Made by a program: the position numbers and the translations under genes. From Hirsutella rhossiliensis (Eukaryota > Ascomycota > Sordariomycetes > Hypocreales > Ophiocordycipitaceae), in assembly GCF_020360975.1 (NCBI RefSeq), contig NW_025408679.1, positions 1,612,001 through 1,676,000 on the forward strand: DNA of 64,000 nucleotides, given 5' to 3'. Numbering within the stretch: position 1 is the first letter of the stretch; each line of letters begins with the position of its first letter. Shown here piece by piece: positions 62,391 to 64,000 of the stretch. The notes beneath the pieces are model-generated. The model did not search any database and had not been told where the DNA came from. It worked only from the letters and a program-made list of their open reading frames with translations.

Positions 62391-63228
62391 ACCTTCCGCT
62401 TCGATCGCCCGTCCTGTGAGATTTCTCGGCTTCCCAGGCCGTGCCATGGTCAGTCGAAACCGTCTGGTCAATCATGGCATGCAGGGCATATTGATATCCT
62501 CGAACACATTGGTCAAGTTGCCTTGGAGCAGTTCGGCTGCGGAGCATACTGGGCAACGGCAGCGTAGGAACACCGCCACGGTCAACCTGGTTTACCACCC
62601 GTTTTCTATGCCTTCTGTTTCTCTTTGCGATTTGCCTTTGGGCGATCTGAACTAGGATGGGTTGGAGAAACGGCTCCAGTTGCGCATACAATTCCTGCTC
62701 GCTGATCGTCAGGTCCCAGCCCAGGATGTCTATGAGCTGCTTCTCCATCACATTCACATCCTTGAGAGTGAAATGTGTCATCGTACTTTCCGTGTCGACG
62801 CGAGAGTATCTCACCCAGCGCTTGTTCTTAGGTGGGCAGTCTTCGAGATACTTGGTGGATAGTATGAGCGAAGCCAGGAATATGCGGTGAGGAGCAGATG
62901 GAAGACCGCGGACCGTTTGCTTCAGTTTCGACTTGGCCCGCGCAAGGTAGACGAGGGTCGCTAACAGGGGCAACGTTGTGACTCTGGATGCAGTGGCCAG
63001 ACACCCAATGAATGTCTCAAGGCTAGGAAGTGCTGCCTCTGTGGCGACGAGAGGTGCGTGCTGTTGCTGTCGCTGCTCCGTAGCCGTCAGTAGGACTGGG
63101 ATGGTCTGGTTGATGACTCTGCTCGTGACACGCGCCAGGTGAGCGACCATGCTGCGGCTAACCGGCTCATACGCGAGCCGTCTGAGCGCCTCCACATGGT
63201 CATTGTCTAGCTCGACAGCCGAAATCAT
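62362..63228 (-). CDS. PCL-type cyclin (Pho85-class), 288 aa
   Basis: The best start is the ATG at 63228 (the frame extends upstream only to a GTG). The N-terminus LDNDHVEALRRLAYEPVSRSMVAHLARVTSRV matches the short lead of fungal PCL1/2-class cyclins. The cyclin box spans about residues 70-180: LPSLETFIGCLATASRV, LLATLVYLARAKSKL, SAPHRIFLASLILSTKYLEDCPPKNKRWVRY (the conserved helix-3/4 region) and NVMEKQLIDILGWDLTISEQELYAQLEPFL. Such cyclins activate a Pho85/CDK5-like kinase in cell-cycle or nutrient control. There is no intron. The last 30-40 residues run into Copia sequence, so the true C-terminus was probably replaced at the junction. No frame damage is seen. Confidence 0.75.
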   Translation of the reverse strand: MISAVELDNDHVEALRRLAYEPVSRSMVAHLARVTSRVINQTIPVLLTATEQRQQQHAPLVATEAALPSLETFIGCLATASRVTTLPLLATLVYLARAKSKLKQTVRGLPSAPHRIFLASLILSTKYLEDCPPKNKRWVRYSRVDTESTMTHFTLKDVNVMEKQLIDILGWDLTISEQELYAQLEPFLQPILVQIAQRQIAKRNRRHRKRVVNQVDRGGVPTLPLPSMLRSRTAPRQLDQCVRGYQYALHAMIDQTVSTDHGTAWEAEKSHRTGDRSGRFESKTTSPW

Positions 63229-63741
63229 GATTGAGGCAGATATGGACGACACAAGTTAGGCAAGAAGTTACCACGAAGCAGACCACCACCGCTGGTTATA
63301 GGTGAGACTCGAACTATATAAACCAGAGAGAAAGTGGGTCTCTACTTCCTTGTGTCCTACTCGCTCGTACTGTTGTTGCGCGCAGCGTCCAACGCATTAC
63401 AGGCGGATCCTGGAAGTTGGCACACGGCCGTGACCTCCATGCGCGGAGACGAATTTGGCCGAGGCCGACCTTCTAGAGCAAGCTCGCGCTGTGCAGGACA
63501 ATTGTACCAAATTTCTAGGCGACACGAAGAGACGTTTCGGGCCCGCCGAGCCAGTATTTGCCGCAAGACTTAAATGTCCAAACCTGGGCAAATGGACTTG
63601 CAGCCCAACCATGACAATGTCCCCGCTTTGCATCGTACTAGCCACGACACCTCAGCCTCACGGCAATGGTCACGACTCTAGACCCGCCTCTCCTTCGAAG
63701 AAACGGCGCAGCAGTCGCATCAGCCCCATTGCACAATCTCC
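63229..63741 (+). other. Cyclin 5' flank and presumed start of a LINE
   Basis: A CTATATAAACC TATA-like box lies at about 63314-63324 on the plus strand. The frame at 63455-63745 ends in a basic SPSKKRRSSRISPIAQSP tail resembling an ORF1 C-terminus and overlaps the next ATG as ATGA. The upstream ORF1 zinc knuckles are not present, so ORF1 here is truncated or degenerate. Confidence 0.4.
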
Positions 63742-64000
63742 ATGACGAAGCATCCCTGCAGAAACCAAAACGAAGCAAGGACTATACGTGTCTTTCAGGC
63801 CAATGTTGGCAAGATCCCGCCGGCACACGAGTGTGACCTCGCCGCCGCCGACTCCGAACAATACGACGTCGTTCTATTACAGGAGCCGTGGACAGAAGCC
63901 AAGGACGGCCGATGCCTCACCAAAACCCACACCGCCTACGACACCTTTCTCCCGTCGATAGCTGGACCAACAACAGCACCCGACCGAGAGTCATGACCTA
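63742..64000 (+). pseudogene. Tad-like LINE ORF2, endonuclease N-terminus (partial at window edge)
   Basis: From the ATG at 63742 the frame reads RTIRVFQANVGKIPPAHEC and YDVVLLQEPWTEAKDGRCLTK, the start of an APE-type endonuclease (the N and E of QANVGK and LLQEPW are its catalytic blocks). Near 63955 the frame shifts by one base, giving a TGA at 63994; the alternative frame continues as TNNSTRPRVMTY, which is the expected next block. The rest lies beyond the window. The ATG overlaps the preceding stop as ATGA, a layout for coupled re-initiation of ORF2. Confidence 0.75.

Overview
The window looks like a transposon graveyard and nursery from a filamentous ascomycete (Pezizomycotina-type) nuclear genome. 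The evidence is spliceosomal introns of 53-80 bp with GT..AG ends, fungal gene families (a PCL-type cyclin, an APH-fold kinase, a MADS-like small protein, a DUF3435 recombinase) and a typically fungal mobile set: Ty1/Copia, Tad-like LINEs, pogo, MULE, hAT MITE, Helitron and Crypton. The species cannot be read from the sequence. No rRNA or tRNA gene, CRISPR array or prokaryotic feature was recognised.

Layout. 1-9.5 kb: mostly non-coding sequence, a small MADS-like ORF, a 5'-truncated LINE tail, a solo Copia LTR, a pogo transposase remnant fused to a 5'-truncated Copia pol with its 3' LTR, and a 394-bp hAT-type MITE. 9.57-12.6 kb: a complete MULE with 74-bp perfect inverted repeats and an 8-bp target duplication, its transposase frameshifted. 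15.6-18.1 kb: a frameshifted host-type gene. 18.6-25.3 kb: a solo LTR, an orphan ORF, a LINE tail, a second-family solo LTR, and a Copia-protease/Helitron-Rep chimera. 26.4-28.8 kb: an APH-fold pseudogene and an intact 121-aa orphan. 30.2-31.4 kb: an LTR fragment and a PIF1-type Helitron helicase fragment. 33.3-34.8 kb: an intact three-exon coiled-coil gene. 35.2-40 kb: a LINE tail, a solo LTR, an ORF1-only 'half-LINE' with a 12-bp target duplication, and a LINE reverse-transcriptase fragment. 40.2-42.9 kb: broken host-like exons and a DUF3435 fragment cut by an LTR. 42.9-54.2 kb: a Copia element carrying a second, oppositely oriented Copia inside its gag. 54.2-58 kb: a truncated flavin amine oxidase and a Crypton-like (Ndc10/GCR1_C) remnant. 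58.2-60.7 kb: a pogo element with TIRs and TA duplication. 61.4-64 kb: a Copia fragment with a 74-bp tandem repeat, a PCL-type cyclin gene, and the start of a LINE ORF2.

How the parts relate. Almost nothing here works as a pathway; the order is a stratigraphy of insertions. Exact target duplications were found by reading both flanks for thirteen insertion events. Only five ORFs look intact and host- or element-functional: the MADS-like ORF, the 121-aa orphan, the coiled-coil gene, the half-LINE ORF1 and the cyclin.

Two general observations matter. First, paired LTRs of both nested Copia elements are nearly identical, yet their coding regions are frameshifted. Second, most lesions are single-base indels, often in short homopolymers, rather than C-to-T transitions. 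This means either trans-mobilised defective copies with little RIP, or indel errors in the assembly; reads are needed to decide.
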